A DNA stretch of 64,000 nt from Saccharospirillum sp. (GCA_022565595.1 JAIUML010000005.1:1-64000), one strand, 5' to 3'; shown: positions 30,356-41,130, counted from the stretch's first letter. Notes: a model not told the origin generated them from the sequence alone. Numbers and translations are program-made.

Positions 30356-32215
30356 TCAGAACTGGGACATCTGCCCTTCGCGAATACGAATCTCTGCACT
30401 CGACCGCAACCCATTAAAGAAGCTCTGATAGTCTGCTTCTCCTGTTCGGCTTTGCAAAAACGCCAACAGACTGTCTCGATCGGCCGAATCGGCCTCACCC
30501 ACGGCGACATCCAGAACAGCAACGGCATAGACATTATCGCCTTGGCGCTGTTGCCCCAGGCTGATCCCCGTTGAGGGTCTTGGCAGACTGAAACTGTAAT
30601 CAACCACAACAGAGGGCAAGCTTCCGTCTTCACGACCAATAAAGACTGGCTCTGACCATTGGTCGGTCAAGGCCTGCTGTGATTGCGCATCGTTCAGTAG
30701 TGACTCGATACGTTGCGCAGCCAGATCGCGAGCCTGCAGCGTTCCAAGTTGCGCCTCAATCTGATCCCTGACCGCCTCGAGTGATCGAACCTGTTCCGGC
30801 TCATAAGCATCCAGTTGCAGCACAAGCAATCGATCTGCCGATAGCCTAATAACATCACTAATACGGTTGTCATTTATCACCAGATCCGAGAACGCCGCCG
30901 TTATTACAGAATTGTTTTCTGCAATGCCAGAACCACCCTCACGGCTGAACCAGTCGGTTGTCTGAACCGAAGCGTCAAATACCTCTGCAACACTACTGAT
31001 TTCATCTGCACGGAAGGCTTCGTCGGCCAATTGATTCTCGACAAAGACGAACTCGTCTCTCGCTTTGCGCTGACGAATGCGTTGTTCAAGTTCTTCACGA
31101 ACCGCTTCAAGCGGTTCTGCTTCAACGCTCTGAATCGACTCCAGTCGAATCAAGTGAACACCAAACTCGGTACTGACTGGTCCTGTAACCTGGCCTTCCT
31201 GCTGCAATTCTGAGGCAGAATCATAGAAAGGACCTGCAAAGAAGTCTTCAACCAGCTCGCCCAGATAGCCCCCCATATTGGCAGAGGCTGGATCATCGGA
31301 CAGCTCAGCTGCAAGATCTGCGAAGTCTTCACCCTGTGCCAGACGCTCAGCGGCAGCTTCAGCTGCAGCCAGGTTGTCACTCTGATTTGCAAACAGAATA
31401 TGAGCCACTTCACGGAAAGACTGAGCGCGTTGGCTACTGGCGTAACGATCGTACTCAGATGACAGATCTGCTTCAGAGACCACCATATCTGGCTCGAGGT
31501 CGGACTGACGCAACTCTACAAAATTTACCCGAACCCGTTCTGGCGCAAGAAACTGGCCAGGGTTTTCGTTGTAGTAGTTTTCAATGTCCGATGCTGACAC
31601 CTCGGTCTGATCCAGGAAATCGTCCGCATTAATCCGTACGTAAGCTACTTGCCGCTGCTGGCGATCCAGATCGAGCAGACGATCAGCTTCTTTGGGCAAT
31701 ACGAAGGCAGACAGAGCCAGCCCATCCTGAAGCTGCTCCAACCTCATCTGGTTGGCGCGCTCTGCTCGAAAAGTTGTGGGTGTGTACCCATTTTGAGCAA
31801 TGACTCTACGATAGAGCTGCTCGTCAAAGCGACCGCCTGTCTGAAATGCAGGCAACGTCACTATGTCTCGACTGATTTGTTCACTGGCAATAACAAAGCC
31901 GAGTCTTTCAGTCGCCTGACGTTGAATTTCCTGGTTAACCAGAGAATTGATCACCGACTGACGCACGAACGGAGAATTAAGAAGTTCTGGCGTCGCCTGA
32001 TCACCAAATTGCTGGATCAGTTGCTGTTGTTGCAAGCTGACCATGCGTTGAATTTGTTGGTCGCTGATCCCTTCGCCGTTCACCTCAACCGGTGAACCGC
32101 TATTAACAATACCAATGATGGATTCGGCACCGAACAACACAAAAACAACAACGATAACAGCAACGATGACTTTGCCCACCCACCCTCTGGCGGCCGTACG
32201 TAAAGACTGGAGCAT
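30356..32215 (-). CDS. ppiD: Peptidyl-prolyl isomerase D, periplasmic folding factor
   Basis: 619-residue inner-membrane-anchored chaperone facing the periplasm. One membrane segment near 13-34 (VGKVIVAVIVVVFVLFGAES), a SurA-like chaperone region, then a parvulin domain about 270-365 (EVAHILFANQSD to GVHLIRLESI) and a C-terminal chaperone part. E. coli PpiD meets proteins leaving the Sec channel. It is the last gene of lon-hupB-ppiD, the conserved order. Confidence 0.92.
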   Translation of the reverse strand: MLQSLRTAARGWVGKVIVAVIVVVFVLFGAESIIGIVNSGSPVEVNGEGISDQQIQRMVSLQQQQLIQQFGDQATPELLNSPFVRQSVINSLVNQEIQRQATERLGFVIASEQISRDIVTLPAFQTGGRFDEQLYRRVIAQNGYTPTTFRAERANQMRLEQLQDGLALSAFVLPKEADRLLDLDRQQRQVAYVRINADDFLDQTEVSASDIENYYNENPGQFLAPERVRVNFVELRQSDLEPDMVVSEADLSSEYDRYASSQRAQSFREVAHILFANQSDNLAAAEAAAERLAQGEDFADLAAELSDDPASANMGGYLGELVEDFFAGPFYDSASELQQEGQVTGPVSTEFGVHLIRLESIQSVEAEPLEAVREELEQRIRQRKARDEFVFVENQLADEAFRADEISSVAEVFDASVQTTDWFSREGGSGIAENNSVITAAFSDLVINDNRISDVIRLSADRLLVLQLDAYEPEQVRSLEAVRDQIEAQLGTLQARDLAAQRIESLLNDAQSQQALTDQWSEPVFIGREDGSLPSVVVDYSFSLPRPSTGISLGQQRQGDNVYAVAVLDVAVGEADSADRDSLLAFLQSRTGEADYQSFFNGLRSSAEIRIREGQMSQF

Positions 32216-32302
32216 TTAGCTTTCCACCCCGCAGTAAAACGCGGTCTCTAGATAAAAAAAAAGCGCATCCTGACGACACGCTGTGGTTCAGATTCTGAAA
32301 GC

Positions 32303-32323
32303 CGGGAAGAGCCTTCCCGGCGC
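32303..32323 (-). terminator. Possible weak terminator after hupB
   Basis: GCCGGGAAG and CTTCCCGGC pair nearly without a loop just after the hupB stop, but only TTTCAG follows on the minus strand. It may stabilise the hupB message end or cause partial termination before ppiD. Confidence 0.4.
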
Positions 32324-32332
32324 ACACCAGAA

Positions 32333-32605
32333 TCAGTTAACGGCGTCTTTCAGCGCTTTGCCTGCCTTGAAGCTAGGCACCTTGGCTGCTTTGATTTCAA
32401 TGGGTTGTCCGGTTTGCGGGTTACGGCCAGTTCGAGCCGCACGCTCTTTGACCGCAAAGGTTCCAAAACCTACGAGAACAACCTGGTCGCCATTTTTCAA
32501 GGTGTCGGTTACAGAATCAATCATGGCATCCAGCGCACGACCTGCTGCTGCCTTAGGAATGTCAGCAGCCGCAGCTACGGCATCAATCAGTTCAGACTTA
32601 TTCAC
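32333..32605 (-). CDS. hupB: DNA-binding protein HU-beta
   Basis: 90-residue nucleoid protein that bends and compacts [23 protein letters not shown] at the N-terminus, [21 protein letters not shown] with the DNA-binding arm, and [11 protein letters not shown] at the C-terminus are typical HU. AGGGGA lies upstream of the ATG at 32605. It has its own strong promoter between lon and its start. Confidence 0.97.
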   Translation of the reverse strand: MNKSELIDAVAAAADIPKAAAGRALDAMIDSVTDTLKNGDQVVLVGFGTFAVKERAARTGRNPQTGQPIEIKAAKVPSFKAGKALKDAVN

Positions 32606-32763
32606 ACTTAATCCCCTTTAACTTCGTTTTTTATGGCCAAAGACCTTGGCACGCCGTCATTCACTCGTTACTGGCTGAATAACCGAGAACGCCAGACGCT
32701 TTGGCCGCTTTGCTTATTATTGCGCTTGTTCTAGACCAGGCACAGGATTTCCACTAAAAGCAA

Positions 32764-32793
32764 TTTATACCAGTCTCAATTTTCGACTGTCAA
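32764..32793 (-). promoter_or_regulatory. Sigma-70 promoter of hupB
   Basis: On the minus strand a consensus TTGACA is followed after 18 bases by TATAAA, just downstream of the lon stop. It gives a leader of roughly 150 bases for hupB. Confidence 0.65.
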
Positions 32794-32799
32794 GCAGTT

Positions 32800-35223
32800 C
32801 TAATGAGTACTGAGGCTGGATGTGGTTTGGCTCTCAGAGCGAATTCTGGCCATTTCAGCCTGAACTTGCTCATCAGACAATGGCGTAGGCTTACGCTCCA
32901 ATGCGACTTCCAGGACTTCGTCTATCCATTCAACCGCCTGAATATCAAGCTCGCTCTTTATATTATCAGGTATCTCCTTGAGATCCCTCACATTTTCTTT
33001 CGGAATCAGGACGGTTTTAATCCCGCCTCTGCGAGCGGCCAATAATTTCTCTTTCAAGCCACCTATCGGCAAAACCTGCCCACGCAAGGTAATCTCACCA
33101 GTCATGGCCACATCGGCTCTGACCGGTATACGAGTCAACACTGAAACCAGCGCGACACACATGCCGATACCGGCAGAAGGACCGTCCTTGGGGGTCGCAC
33201 CCTCAGGAACATGAATGTGTATGTCCTTGTTTTCTATGAAGTTCGGCATAATCCCCAGGCTTTGCGCTCGGCTACGTACAACCGTCATGGCTGCCTGAAT
33301 GGACTCTTTCATGACATCGCCAAGAGAGCCGGTATGCACGGTACGACCCTTTCCGGGCACTGCGGTTGCTTCAAGATTCAGCAGCTCACCGCCGACAGAG
33401 GTCCAGGCGAGGCCTGTGACCATGCCTACCTGGTTATCCTTGTCTGCCAGTCCGAACTTGAATTTGCGAACACCGGAATACTCTTCAAGTTGGTCTTCAT
33501 CAATCACCACAGCTGTCTGAGTTTTATCCAACACATTGGCCATAACGACTTTGCGGCAGATTTTCGCAATCTCTCGCTCCAGCCCACGCACACCCGCTTC
33601 ACGGGTGTAGTAACGGATAACATCCCGAGTGGCTTCAGTGGTGAGTGTCAATTCATTTTCTTTCAGGCCATTGGCTTTCAACTGCTTGGGCAGCAGGTAT
33701 CGCTCGGCAATATTGATTTTTTCGTCTTCGGTGTATCCGGGTATTCGAATGGTTTCCATCCGATCCATCAAGGGACCAGGAATGTTCATGGAATTGGCGG
33801 TACAGACGAACATGACATCGGAAAGGTCGTAATCCACCTCCAGATAATGGTCATTGAAGGTATGGTTCTGTTCCGGATCCAGCACTTCCAGTAAAGCGGA
33901 GGCTGGATCACCACGATGATCCATCCCCATCTTGTCGATCTCATCCAGCAAAAATAGCGGATTCCGAACCGCAACCTTGCTCAATTTTTGTACAATCTTG
34001 CCAGGCATGGAGCCAATATAGGTGCGACGGTGTCCTCGAATCTCGGATTCGTCTCTGACACCACCCAAAGCCATACGGACAAATTTACGATTGGTTGCAC
34101 GAGCGATGGATTGCCCCAACGAGGTCTTGCCCACGCCCGGAGGGCCAACAAGGCACAATACCGGACCTTTGACCTTCTTCACGCGCTGCTGCACGGCGAG
34201 ATACTCAAGAATACGTTCCTTGACCTCGTCAAGGCCGTAATGGTCTTCCTCGAGCACCGCTTTCGCCTTGGTCAGATCATGGCGCACACGTGACCGTTTG
34301 GACCAGGGAACGCCAACCATCCAGTCAAGGTAATTGCGAACCACCGACGCCTCAGCCGACATGGGAGACATCATCTTGAGCTTGTTGAGTTCAGCCTGTG
34401 CTTTTTCCCGGGCTTCTTTTGGCATGCCGGATTCTTCAATCTTGCGGGCCAGTTCCTCAGCTTCGTTAGGGTTGGCTTCGTCCAGATCACCCAACTCTTT
34501 TTGAATGGCCTTCATTTGCTCATTCAAATAGTACTCGCGCTGCGACTTCTCCATCTGCTTTTTGACACGGCCACGAATACGCTTCTCGACCTGCAGCAAA
34601 TCGATTTCTGTTTCGAGAACGGACAGCAAATGCTCAATGCGCTCCCGATCACCTGCCAGTTCGAGTACCTGCTGCTTCTCATCAATTTTTAACGAAAGAT
34701 GAGCAGCGATGGTATCCGCCAGACGACCAGGCTGTTCGATGCTGTTAAGGGAGGTGATGACTTCGGCTGGTACTTTTTTGCTCAACTGAACGTACTTGTC
34801 GAACTGTGCCATCAGAATACGAACCAGAGACTCGTTTTCACGATCCTTCAAGGGTGTGTCTTCAAGCAATTGAAAGTGGCCACGAATAAAATCGCCAGAA
34901 TCGTCGAGCTGAACAATTTTTACTCGATCAACGCCTTCAACCAGCACCTTGACGGTACCATCCGGTAGTCGCAGCAGTTGTAGAACGCTGGCCAGGGTAC
35001 CCACGTGATAAAGGTCACTCTGGTCCGGCTCATCATCGGATGCATTTCGCTGAGCAACCAGAAGAATTTTTTTACCATCATCCATCGCTGCCTGTAACGC
35101 AGAAATGGATTTTTCCCGTCCAACAAACAACGGGATCACCATGTGGGGATAGACCACCACATCGCGCAATGGGAGTAGCGGCAGCGAGACAGTGTCGTCA
35201 GCTGCGGAGTCTGTATGCTCCAT
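32800..35223 (-). CDS. lon: Lon ATP-dependent protease
   Basis: 807-residue cytoplasmic protease that removes misfolded and short-lived regulatory proteins. N-terminal LON substrate domain ([20 protein letters not shown]), AAA+ module with Walker [12 protein letters not shown] and Walker [11 protein letters not shown], and the protease domain with the Ser-Lys dyad in [11 protein letters not shown]. The ATG at 35223 has AGAGGT upstream and is preferred to 35256. It lies after clpX and before hupB, the classic tig-clpP-clpX-lon-hupB order. SulA is a known Lon substrate, and a sulA-like gene is in this window. Confidence 0.97.
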   Translation of the reverse strand: MEHTDSAADDTVSLPLLPLRDVVVYPHMVIPLFVGREKSISALQAAMDDGKKILLVAQRNASDDEPDQSDLYHVGTLASVLQLLRLPDGTVKVLVEGVDRVKIVQLDDSGDFIRGHFQLLEDTPLKDRENESLVRILMAQFDKYVQLSKKVPAEVITSLNSIEQPGRLADTIAAHLSLKIDEKQQVLELAGDRERIEHLLSVLETEIDLLQVEKRIRGRVKKQMEKSQREYYLNEQMKAIQKELGDLDEANPNEAEELARKIEESGMPKEAREKAQAELNKLKMMSPMSAEASVVRNYLDWMVGVPWSKRSRVRHDLTKAKAVLEEDHYGLDEVKERILEYLAVQQRVKKVKGPVLCLVGPPGVGKTSLGQSIARATNRKFVRMALGGVRDESEIRGHRRTYIGSMPGKIVQKLSKVAVRNPLFLLDEIDKMGMDHRGDPASALLEVLDPEQNHTFNDHYLEVDYDLSDVMFVCTANSMNIPGPLMDRMETIRIPGYTEDEKINIAERYLLPKQLKANGLKENELTLTTEATRDVIRYYTREAGVRGLEREIAKICRKVVMANVLDKTQTAVVIDEDQLEEYSGVRKFKFGLADKDNQVGMVTGLAWTSVGGELLNLEATAVPGKGRTVHTGSLGDVMKESIQAAMTVVRSRAQSLGIMPNFIENKDIHIHVPEGATPKDGPSAGIGMCVALVSVLTRIPVRADVAMTGEITLRGQVLPIGGLKEKLLAARRGGIKTVLIPKENVRDLKEIPDNIKSELDIQAVEWIDEVLEVALERKPTPLSDEQVQAEMARIRSESQTTSSLSTH

Positions 35224-35258
35224 GTGTACCTCTGAAAATAGGGTGCCTGATAGCAAGC

Positions 35259-35287
35259 ATAATGGCGTCGAGAACGCTCAAATCAAG
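35259..35287 (-). promoter_or_regulatory. Candidate promoter of lon (possibly heat-shock type)
   Basis: On the minus strand CTTGATT is followed by GCCATTAT with a 14-base spacing, resembling a sigma-32 promoter (CTTGAAA ... CCCATnT). The same bases also read as sigma-70 TTGATT-N16-CATTAT. It is about 35 bases upstream of the lon start. The choice between the two cannot be made from sequence. Confidence 0.42.
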
Positions 35288-35344
35288 AGCTTCACGAAAA
35301 TTTGCTGGTCCCGGAGCCAGAAATCGATTGAGAGTGATTCCGAT

Positions 35345-35375
35345 AAAAAACATAAGGGGCGCCAGAGCGCCCCTT
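35345..35375 (-). terminator. Terminator after clpX
   Basis: AAGGGGCGC and GCGCCCCTT pair around a four-base loop; the minus strand continues ATGTTTTTTATC. It separates clpX from the lon promoter. Confidence 0.7.
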
Positions 35376-35380
35376 GTTAT

Positions 35381-36667
35381 TCAATCGTTCTGACCGTTGG
35401 CCATTTTTTGGCTGTCCTGCCGTTCGTAGATCAGCAATGGCTCCGATTCGCCTGTGATGACGCTCTCATCAATGACGACTTTAGAAACATCCTCTTCCGA
35501 TGGGATGCGATACATCGTATCGAGAAGAACATTTTCCAGGATAGAGCGCAACCCGCGCGCGCCTGTTTTACGTTCCATGGCTTTATGAGCCACTGCTTTG
35601 AGCGCACTGATGCGGAAGTCAAGTTCGACCGACTCCATATCAAAGAGCTTCTGATATTGCTTGAGCAGAGAGTTCTTGGGCTCTGTCAGGATCTGAATCA
35701 GGGCGGCTTCATCCAGCTCGGTCAAGGTTGCCAGAACCGGCAAGCGCCCGATAAATTCTGGTATCAGGCCAAATTTGACGAGATCTTCAGGCTCCACCTC
35801 TGCAATGGTTTCTCCCAGCTTGCGCCGCTCAGCCTTGCTCTTGACCGTGGCACTGAAACCAATGCCACCCTTGTCGGAGCGATCCCGTATGATTTTTTCA
35901 AGCCCTGCAAAAGCGCCACCGCAAATGAACAGGATATTGCTGGTATCAACCTGCAGAAATTCCTGTTGCGGATGCTTGCGACCACCCTGAGGTGGAACAG
36001 ACGCAACGGTGCCTTCTATCAACTTCAGCAGCGCCTGCTGTACACCCTCACCCGATACATCGCGGGTAATGGAAGGATTATCAGACTTGCGAGAAATCTT
36101 GTCGATTTCATCTATATAGACAATGCCACGCTGCGCCTTGTCGACATCGTAATCACACTTCTGCAGCAATTTCTGAATGATATTCTCGACATCTTCACCA
36201 ACGTAGCCGGCTTCAGTCAGGGTGGTCGCATCGGCAATGGTAAAGGGAACATTCAGCATGCGTGCCAGGGTTTCAGCCAGCAAGGTTTTGCCGCTACCTG
36301 TCGGGCCAATCAGCAGAATATTCGACTTGCTCAACTCGACGTCGTCGCTGGTTTCACCGTATTGCAGTCGCTTATAGTGGTTATAAACCGCCACAGACAG
36401 AACCATCTTGGCACGAGATTGGCCAATAACATACTCGTCCAGCGTTAGACGAATTTCCTGAGGCGTCGGCAGTTTGCTGCTTTCGCTTTTGGGCCCGCTG
36501 TCCTGCAGTTCCTCGCGTATAATGTCGTTACATAAATCGACACATTCATCGCATATGAATACCGAGGGCCCGGCGATCAGCTTACGGACTTCATGCTGGC
36601 TCTTCCCGCAGAAAGAGCAATACAACAGCTTGCCGTCATCGCTTTTTCCGGTTCTGTCGTCGGCCAT
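35381..36667 (-). CDS. clpX: ClpXP protease ATPase subunit ClpX
   Basis: 428-residue AAA+ unfoldase that feeds substrates to ClpP. Zinc-binding domain with C17, C20, C39 and C42, Walker A GPTGSGKT near 119-126, Walker [10 protein letters not shown] near 183-191, and the IGF-type ClpP loop reads IGFSATVKS region. The C-terminal KMANGQND end is short and polar. clpP precedes it at about 210 bases and lon follows, the standard order. Confidence 0.96.
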   Translation of the reverse strand: MADDRTGKSDDGKLLYCSFCGKSQHEVRKLIAGPSVFICDECVDLCNDIIREELQDSGPKSESSKLPTPQEIRLTLDEYVIGQSRAKMVLSVAVYNHYKRLQYGETSDDVELSKSNILLIGPTGSGKTLLAETLARMLNVPFTIADATTLTEAGYVGEDVENIIQKLLQKCDYDVDKAQRGIVYIDEIDKISRKSDNPSITRDVSGEGVQQALLKLIEGTVASVPPQGGRKHPQQEFLQVDTSNILFICGGAFAGLEKIIRDRSDKGGIGFSATVKSKAERRKLGETIAEVEPEDLVKFGLIPEFIGRLPVLATLTELDEAALIQILTEPKNSLLKQYQKLFDMESVELDFRISALKAVAHKAMERKTGARGLRSILENVLLDTMYRIPSEEDVSKVVIDESVITGESEPLLIYERQDSQKMANGQND

Positions 36668-36875
36668 TCAACTACTCCAATACGTTTCCGGTTGCTCTTC
36701 TAAAGATGTTACCACATGGGCACAAATGCAAGTTTTTTTACCGATTGCGGCCCCTTTAGTCATCTCTTTCAACAACCCGTTGATTTTAATGACTTTTCCC
36801 TGCTTTCACCACCAACAAGGGAACTCGAACAAGGCTCGCTACTGCTTGAATTCAAAACAACCTTTCATGCCAGTA

Positions 36876-37514
36876 TCATTCGCTTGGGCGCTTTGATAGC
36901 ACCTGGTCAATCAGACCATAGGCTACGGCGTCGTCCGCCTTCAGGAAGTTGTCTCTATCCGTGTCGCGCTCGATAACATCCATAGGCTGCTCAGTATGAT
37001 AGGCGAGGATCTCATTCAAACGCTGTTTCATTTCCAGAATTTCTCTGGCATGAATTTCGATGTCCGATGCCTGCCCCTGAAAACCGCCCAGCGGCTGATG
37101 AATCATCATACGAGAATTGGGCAAAGAGAACCGCTTGCCCTTGGCACCACCGGCCAGCAACAAGGCGCCCATACTGGCAGCCTGACCGATGCACATGGTG
37201 CTGACATCAGGTTTGATGAATTGCATGGTATCGTAGATTGCCATACCTGCCGTGACGGAACCCCCGGGAGAGTTGATATAGATGTTGATGTCCTTGTCCG
37301 GGTTTTCGCTCTCAAGAAACAACAGTTGAGCGACAATAAGATTGGCCATGTAATCTTCGACCTGGCCAACTATGAAAATGATATTCTCTTTTAACAGCCG
37401 AGAGTATATGTCGTAAGCGCGCTCACCCCGGGAGGACTGTTCCACCACCATGGGTACCAGACCACCGGCATTATGGATATCCGGCACGATACTCCCCGCA
37501 TCAAAGTCTGTCAT
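36876..37514 (-). CDS. clpP: ClpP serine protease subunit
   Basis: 212-residue proteolytic subunit forming a 14-mer chamber. Catalytic residues visible: S114 in [15 protein letters not shown]139 in MMIHQPLGG and an aspartate near 188 in ERDTDRD. The ATG at 37514 follows AGGAGTG. It lies between a terminator after tig and clpX. Confidence 0.96.
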   Translation of the reverse strand: MTDFDAGSIVPDIHNAGGLVPMVVEQSSRGERAYDIYSRLLKENIIFIVGQVEDYMANLIVAQLLFLESENPDKDINIYINSPGGSVTAGMAIYDTMQFIKPDVSTMCIGQAASMGALLLAGGAKGKRFSLPNSRMMIHQPLGGFQGQASDIEIHAREILEMKQRLNEILAYHTEQPMDVIERDTDRDNFLKADDAVAYGLIDQVLSKRPSE

Positions 37515-37542
37515 TCATTCCACTCCTGAGTGCTGTAAAAAC

Positions 37543-37577
37543 AAAAAAAGTTGGTGCCTGCTCCAGGCACCAACTTT
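37543..37577 (-). terminator. Strong terminator after tig
   Basis: GTTGGTGCCTG (37550-37560) and CAGGCACCAAC (37564-37574) are perfect 11-base arms with a three-base loop, followed by seven Ts on the minus strand. It sits between tig and clpP, so clpP probably has its own promoter or depends on readthrough. Confidence 0.88.
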
Positions 37578-37608
37578 GCAAGCTGACACAGGCTGGCGTC
37601 AAGGGCGA

Positions 37609-38922
37609 TCAGCCCTGATTGCCAGCCTTGGACTTGACGGCGTCCTGATAAGATACGGTTGCCTCGGCAACACTGGATTTCTCTAGAATGTGGTCAATTG
37701 CAGCATTTTCAACAACAACCGCACGTACCTGATTCAATAGCTCGGCATTGCTGAAGTAATAGTCGATCACTTGTTGAGGATCCTGATAGACGGCCGCCTG
37801 CTCTTCAACATAGGCTCGAACCTGAGCCTCGTCCGGCTTCAACTCGGCACTCTGAATCAGCTCATTCATCAACAAACCAACCTTGACGCGACGCTCGGCC
37901 TGGTCCTTGAACAGCTCTTTGGGCAGACTGGCCGGGTCCATCTGGGCACCACCACCGAATTGCTGCACTGCTTGCTGCGCAAGACGGGTGATCTCTTCGT
38001 CCACCAGGGCAGACGGCACGTCCAGTGGGTTGTCGGCCAGCAGCTTCTCGATGACGTCGTTCTTGACCTTACCCTGAAGTGCGTTTTTGGCTTCGCGCTC
38101 CATATTCTGGCGCACTTCGACCTTGAAGCTTTCGATGTCGCTACCCTGAGCACCAAAGGCTTCAAAAAATTCTTTATCCAGTTCCGGCAAGGACGCTTCT
38201 GCTACTTCATTGACGGTAATGTCAAAAACCGCCGCCTTGCCAGCCAGCGCCTCATTGCCGTACTCGGCTGGAAAAGTGACGTCGACTGCTTTGGTATCGC
38301 CCGCTTTCATACCGACGATGCCATCTTCAAAGCCCGGAATCATGGAGCCAGAACCCAGAATCAGGCTTTGGTCTTCGGCGGTACCACCGTCAAAGGCTTC
38401 ACCATCCACTTTGCCAACAAAATCGATTTTAACGCGATCATCATTCTGGGCAGCACGTTCTACCGCATTGTACTCGGCACGCTGCTTGCGCAGATTATCG
38501 ATCATGTCGTCGACGTCAGCGTCGGTAATTTCGGCAACTTCGCGAGTAAAGGCGTAACCATCGAAGCCGGACAGGCTCACTTCAGGGAATACTTCAAAGG
38601 TGGCAACGAATTCGACGTCTTCACCGGCACTGTCTTTGGTGAACTCAATACTGGGGGCGCCAGCCGGAATCAGCTTCTCTTCGGTCAATGCCTTGGCGTA
38701 ATGATCGCGCACGACATCCTGAAGTACCTCAGCGCGAATGCCGTCACCAAAGCGTTTCTTAACGACGGATACGGGCACCTTGCCCGGACGAAACCCGTCG
38801 AGACGAATGCGGCGTGCGGTCTCCTGGAGCTTCTGATTAACTGCGGAGTCCACTTCGCTTGCTGGTACACCGACAGTCAAACGGCGTTCCAGACCTGTGG
38901 TCGTTTCGACAGACACTTGCAT
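37609..38922 (-). CDS. tig: Trigger factor
   Basis: 437-residue ribosome-bound chaperone that receives nascent chains at the exit tunnel. The N-terminal ribosome-binding tail has the signature DGFRPGKVPVSVVKKRFG (usual G-F-R-x-G-K); the FKBP-like domain runs around 150-240 (VKIDFVGKVDGEAFDGG); the C-terminal domain is helical. The ATG at 38922 (MQVSVETTTGLERRL) is the standard start and follows GAGGAAGC-like bases; 38949 is rejected. Confidence 0.96.
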   Translation of the reverse strand: MQVSVETTTGLERRLTVGVPASEVDSAVNQKLQETARRIRLDGFRPGKVPVSVVKKRFGDGIRAEVLQDVVRDHYAKALTEEKLIPAGAPSIEFTKDSAGEDVEFVATFEVFPEVSLSGFDGYAFTREVAEITDADVDDMIDNLRKQRAEYNAVERAAQNDDRVKIDFVGKVDGEAFDGGTAEDQSLILGSGSMIPGFEDGIVGMKAGDTKAVDVTFPAEYGNEALAGKAAVFDITVNEVAEASLPELDKEFFEAFGAQGSDIESFKVEVRQNMEREAKNALQGKVKNDVIEKLLADNPLDVPSALVDEEITRLAQQAVQQFGGGAQMDPASLPKELFKDQAERRVKVGLLMNELIQSAELKPDEAQVRAYVEEQAAVYQDPQQVIDYYFSNAELLNQVRAVVVENAAIDHILEKSSVAEATVSYQDAVKSKAGNQG

Positions 38923-39071
38923 GAGGCTTCCTCTTGCTTGCAACAACATAAAATTCGGGGGTCATAAATGTAGGGATAGAGGGGGCAGGAATCAAGGGGC
39001 GCTGGCGGTTTTTTCCAGCTGCGACGCTTGATCTGGCCGAATCAGTCCAATTTCGACCCGGTGTTAATGAA

Positions 39072-39142
39072 CAAATGCTCGCCAGGAAGCATTTGCTCAG
39101 TTTCTTGTAAAGCCCGTGGTGATGAACAACGAAATCACCACG
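39072..39142. repeat. Two inverted repeats in the tig leader
   Basis: CAAATGCT/AGCATTTG (39072-39095, loop 8) and CGTGGTGAT/ATCACCACG (39115-39142, loop 10) lie in tandem between the tRNA terminator and tig. Neither has a T-run. The 285-base stretch 38923-39207 holds no gene; these and the terminator are what it contains. Confidence 0.55.
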
Positions 39143-39145
39143 CAT

Positions 39146-39170
39146 AAAAAAAGCCGGAAACCGGCCTTTT
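39146..39170 (-). terminator. Terminator of the tRNA operon
   Basis: GCCGG/CCGGC around AAA, with seven Ts following on the minus strand. It lies 38 bases after tRNA-His. Confidence 0.8.
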
Positions 39171-39207
39171 ATTTTGCAACGCCAGGGCACTGCTGTTTTC
39201 AAATAGG

Positions 39208-39284
39208 TGGGGTGGACGATGGGACTCGAACCCACGACGACTGGAATCACAATCCAGGGCTCTACCAACTGAGCTACGCCCACC
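39208..39284 (-). tRNA. tRNA-His (GTG anticodon)
   Basis: A cloverleaf on the minus strand with anticodon GTG in the loop ATTGTGAT, D-loop AGCTCAGTTGGTAGAGC, T-loop GGTTCGAGTCC and encoded CCA. The 5' end includes the extra G(-1) opposite C73 that marks tRNA-His. It is third in a Pro-Arg-His operon. Confidence 0.95.
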
Positions 39285-39332
39285 ACAGATCGCCTTGAAC
39301 AACATTCAAACAAAGCGTTTACGTTACGGGAA

Positions 39333-39409
39333 TGGCGCGCCCGGCAGGACTCGAACCTGCAACCACTCGCTTAGAAGGCGAGTGCTCTATCCGGTTGAGC
39401 TACGGGCAC
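39333..39409 (-). tRNA. tRNA-Arg (TCT anticodon)
   Basis: 77-base cloverleaf on the minus strand. Anticodon stem CTCGC/GCGAG encloses CTTCTAA, giving TCT. The acceptor stem GTGCCCG pairs with CGGGCGC (one G-U), and CCA is encoded. It reads AGA codons. Confidence 0.95.
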
Positions 39410-39469
39410 TTATCCTAAATGGCAGTATCAAAACCACCCGATAACTGCCTCTCCTGCGGGTACGAAAAT

Positions 39470-39546
<77 letters not shown>

Positions 39547-39574
39547 ATCAGTACGTCCCGTCAACGTGGGGCGC

Positions 39575-39603
39575 ATATTACTCACGGCGTGGGGAGCCGT
39601 CAA
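39575..39603 (-). promoter_or_regulatory. Promoter of the Pro-Arg-His tRNA operon
   Basis: On the minus strand TTGACG-N17-TAATAT with a GC-rich discriminator (GCGCCCC) just after the -10, as expected for stable-RNA promoters under stringent control. A-rich and T-rich tracts lie just upstream of the -35, like an UP element. Confidence 0.8.
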
Positions 39604-39744
39604 ACTTTTTTTAAAAAAATACAGCAAAAACAAGACGATAGGCAAAAACGACTAAAAGTTAACCAGTTTCGATAACAAAGGCATCCGCCTTGCCGCTGGT
39701 CAGGTAGCGTGAGAAAATCCGGCAAATTTTTGAGGAAGCCGCTC

Positions 39745-40611
39745 ATGCCTGCCAAGATTCTCGATGGCAAAACCACCGCCAGCCTGTTGCGCGGTCGCAT
39801 CGCTGATGAAGTTGAACAGCTCAAAGAACTGGGCCAGCGCGTGCCAGGTCTTGCCGTCATATTGGTCGGTGATGATCCAGCGTCCAGCATCTATGTCGGC
39901 AAGAAAAAACACGCGTGCGAAGAAGTCGGTTTCAAGTCGGTCAGTTACGATTTGCCCGGAACTGTCCGCGAAGCAGAGCTGCTGGCCTTGATCGATACCT
40001 TGAACGATGATGCCTCTGTCGATGGCATACTGGTGCAGATGCCCCTGCCCCAGCACATCAACAGCGATACCATTGTTGAACGCATTCGACCTGATAAGGA
40101 CGTAGACGGCTTTCACCCCTTCAACTCAGGCAGACTGCTCCAGCGCAGGCCGATGCTGGCCAGTTGCACTCCCAGGGGGGTGATTACCATGCTAAAAGAA
40201 GCCGGTATTCCGTTACATGGTCTGGATGCCGTCGTGGTCGGCGCCTCCAACCATGTGGGACGCCCCATGGTCATGGAGCTGTTGATGGCTGGCTGTACCG
40301 CCACTTGCACCCATCGCTTTACGCGTGACCTCGAATCCCATGTACGGCGGGCTGACCTCCTGGTTGCTGCCGTTGGCAAGCCTGGCCTGGTCAAGGGTGA
40401 CTGGATTAAACCCGGCGCGATCGTCATCGACATTGGCATCAATCGGCTTGAGGACGGTCGCCTTGTCGGTGATGTAGAATTCGATAAAGCCTCGGAAAGG
40501 GCCGATTGGATTACCCCTGTACCTGGTGGCGTTGGACCCATGACGGTCGCAACCCTGATGGAAAACACCCTTATTGCAGCCAAGCGCCTGCACTTGAAAC
40601 TGACTCACTGA
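39745..40611 (+). CDS. folD: Methylenetetrahydrofolate dehydrogenase/cyclohydrolase
   Basis: 288-residue bifunctional enzyme interconverting methylene-, methenyl- and formyl-tetrahydrofolate. Seen: [13 protein letters not shown] with the catalytic lysine, [26 protein letters not shown] and [26 protein letters not shown] has histidine where isoleucine is usual. The ATG at 39745 follows TTGAGGAAG; 39709 is rejected. It stands next to ppiB. Confidence 0.95.
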   Translation: MPAKILDGKTTASLLRGRIADEVEQLKELGQRVPGLAVILVGDDPASSIYVGKKKHACEEVGFKSVSYDLPGTVREAELLALIDTLNDDASVDGILVQMPLPQHINSDTIVERIRPDKDVDGFHPFNSGRLLQRRPMLASCTPRGVITMLKEAGIPLHGLDAVVVGASNHVGRPMVMELLMAGCTATCTHRFTRDLESHVRRADLLVAAVGKPGLVKGDWIKPGAIVIDIGINRLEDGRLVGDVEFDKASERADWITPVPGGVGPMTVATLMENTLIAAKRLHLKLTH

Positions 40612-40625
40612 ATCGAGGAATTCTT

Positions 40626-41123
40626 ATGAAAGTACAACTGACCACTTCTCAGGGCGTGATCACACTGCAACTGGATACCGAAAAAGCGCCAAACACTTCG
40701 GCCAACTTCGTTGAGTACGTGAAGAACGGCTTCTACGACGGCCTCATTTTTCACCGCGTGATTAACGGCTTCATGGTTCAGGGTGGTGGTTTTGAGCCCG
40801 GCATGAAGCAGCGCCCCACTGGTGCGCCCATCGAAAACGAAGCCAACAATGGTCTGAAAAACACCACCGGCACGGTCGCCATGGCACGCACCATGGACCC
40901 CCATTCGGCGACAGCACAGTTCTTCATCAACGTGGCGGATAACAGCTTTCTTGATTTCCGTTCCGAGACCACCGACGGCTGGGGCTACGCGGTTTTTGCA
41001 GAAGTTGTTGATGGCATGGATGTTGTGAATCGCATCAAGGCACTGCCCACCACCTTCAAGAGCGGCCATCAGGACGTACCTACTGAAGACATCGTCATCG
41101 AAAAAGCCGAACTGGTAGAATAA
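40626..41123 (+). CDS. ppiB: Peptidyl-prolyl cis-trans isomerase B (cyclophilin)
   Basis: 165-residue cytoplasmic cyclophilin. [34 protein letters not shown] and [17 protein letters not shown] are the cyclophilin core. No signal peptide, so it is the cytosolic type. The ATG at 40626 follows GAGGAATTCTT; the long upstream frame extension is rejected because it overlaps folD. lpxH follows seven bases after. Confidence 0.95.
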   Translation: MKVQLTTSQGVITLQLDTEKAPNTSANFVEYVKNGFYDGLIFHRVINGFMVQGGGFEPGMKQRPTGAPIENEANNGLKNTTGTVAMARTMDPHSATAQFFINVADNSFLDFRSETTDGWGYAVFAEVVDGMDVVNRIKALPTTFKSGHQDVPTEDIVIEKAELVE

Positions 41124-41130
41124 TTCGACC

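Noticed and set aside
30247-30639. N-terminal extension of the small HTH protein
   Set aside because: It would run through the ppiD terminator and ppiD coding sequence; the 77-residue form is sufficient.
35192-36448. 418-codon frame opposite clpX
   Set aside because: Long but antisense to clpX, with a cysteine/glutamine-rich composition typical of shadow frames.
37771-38967. 398-codon frame opposite tig
   Set aside because: Antisense shadow of tig; no independent start signals.
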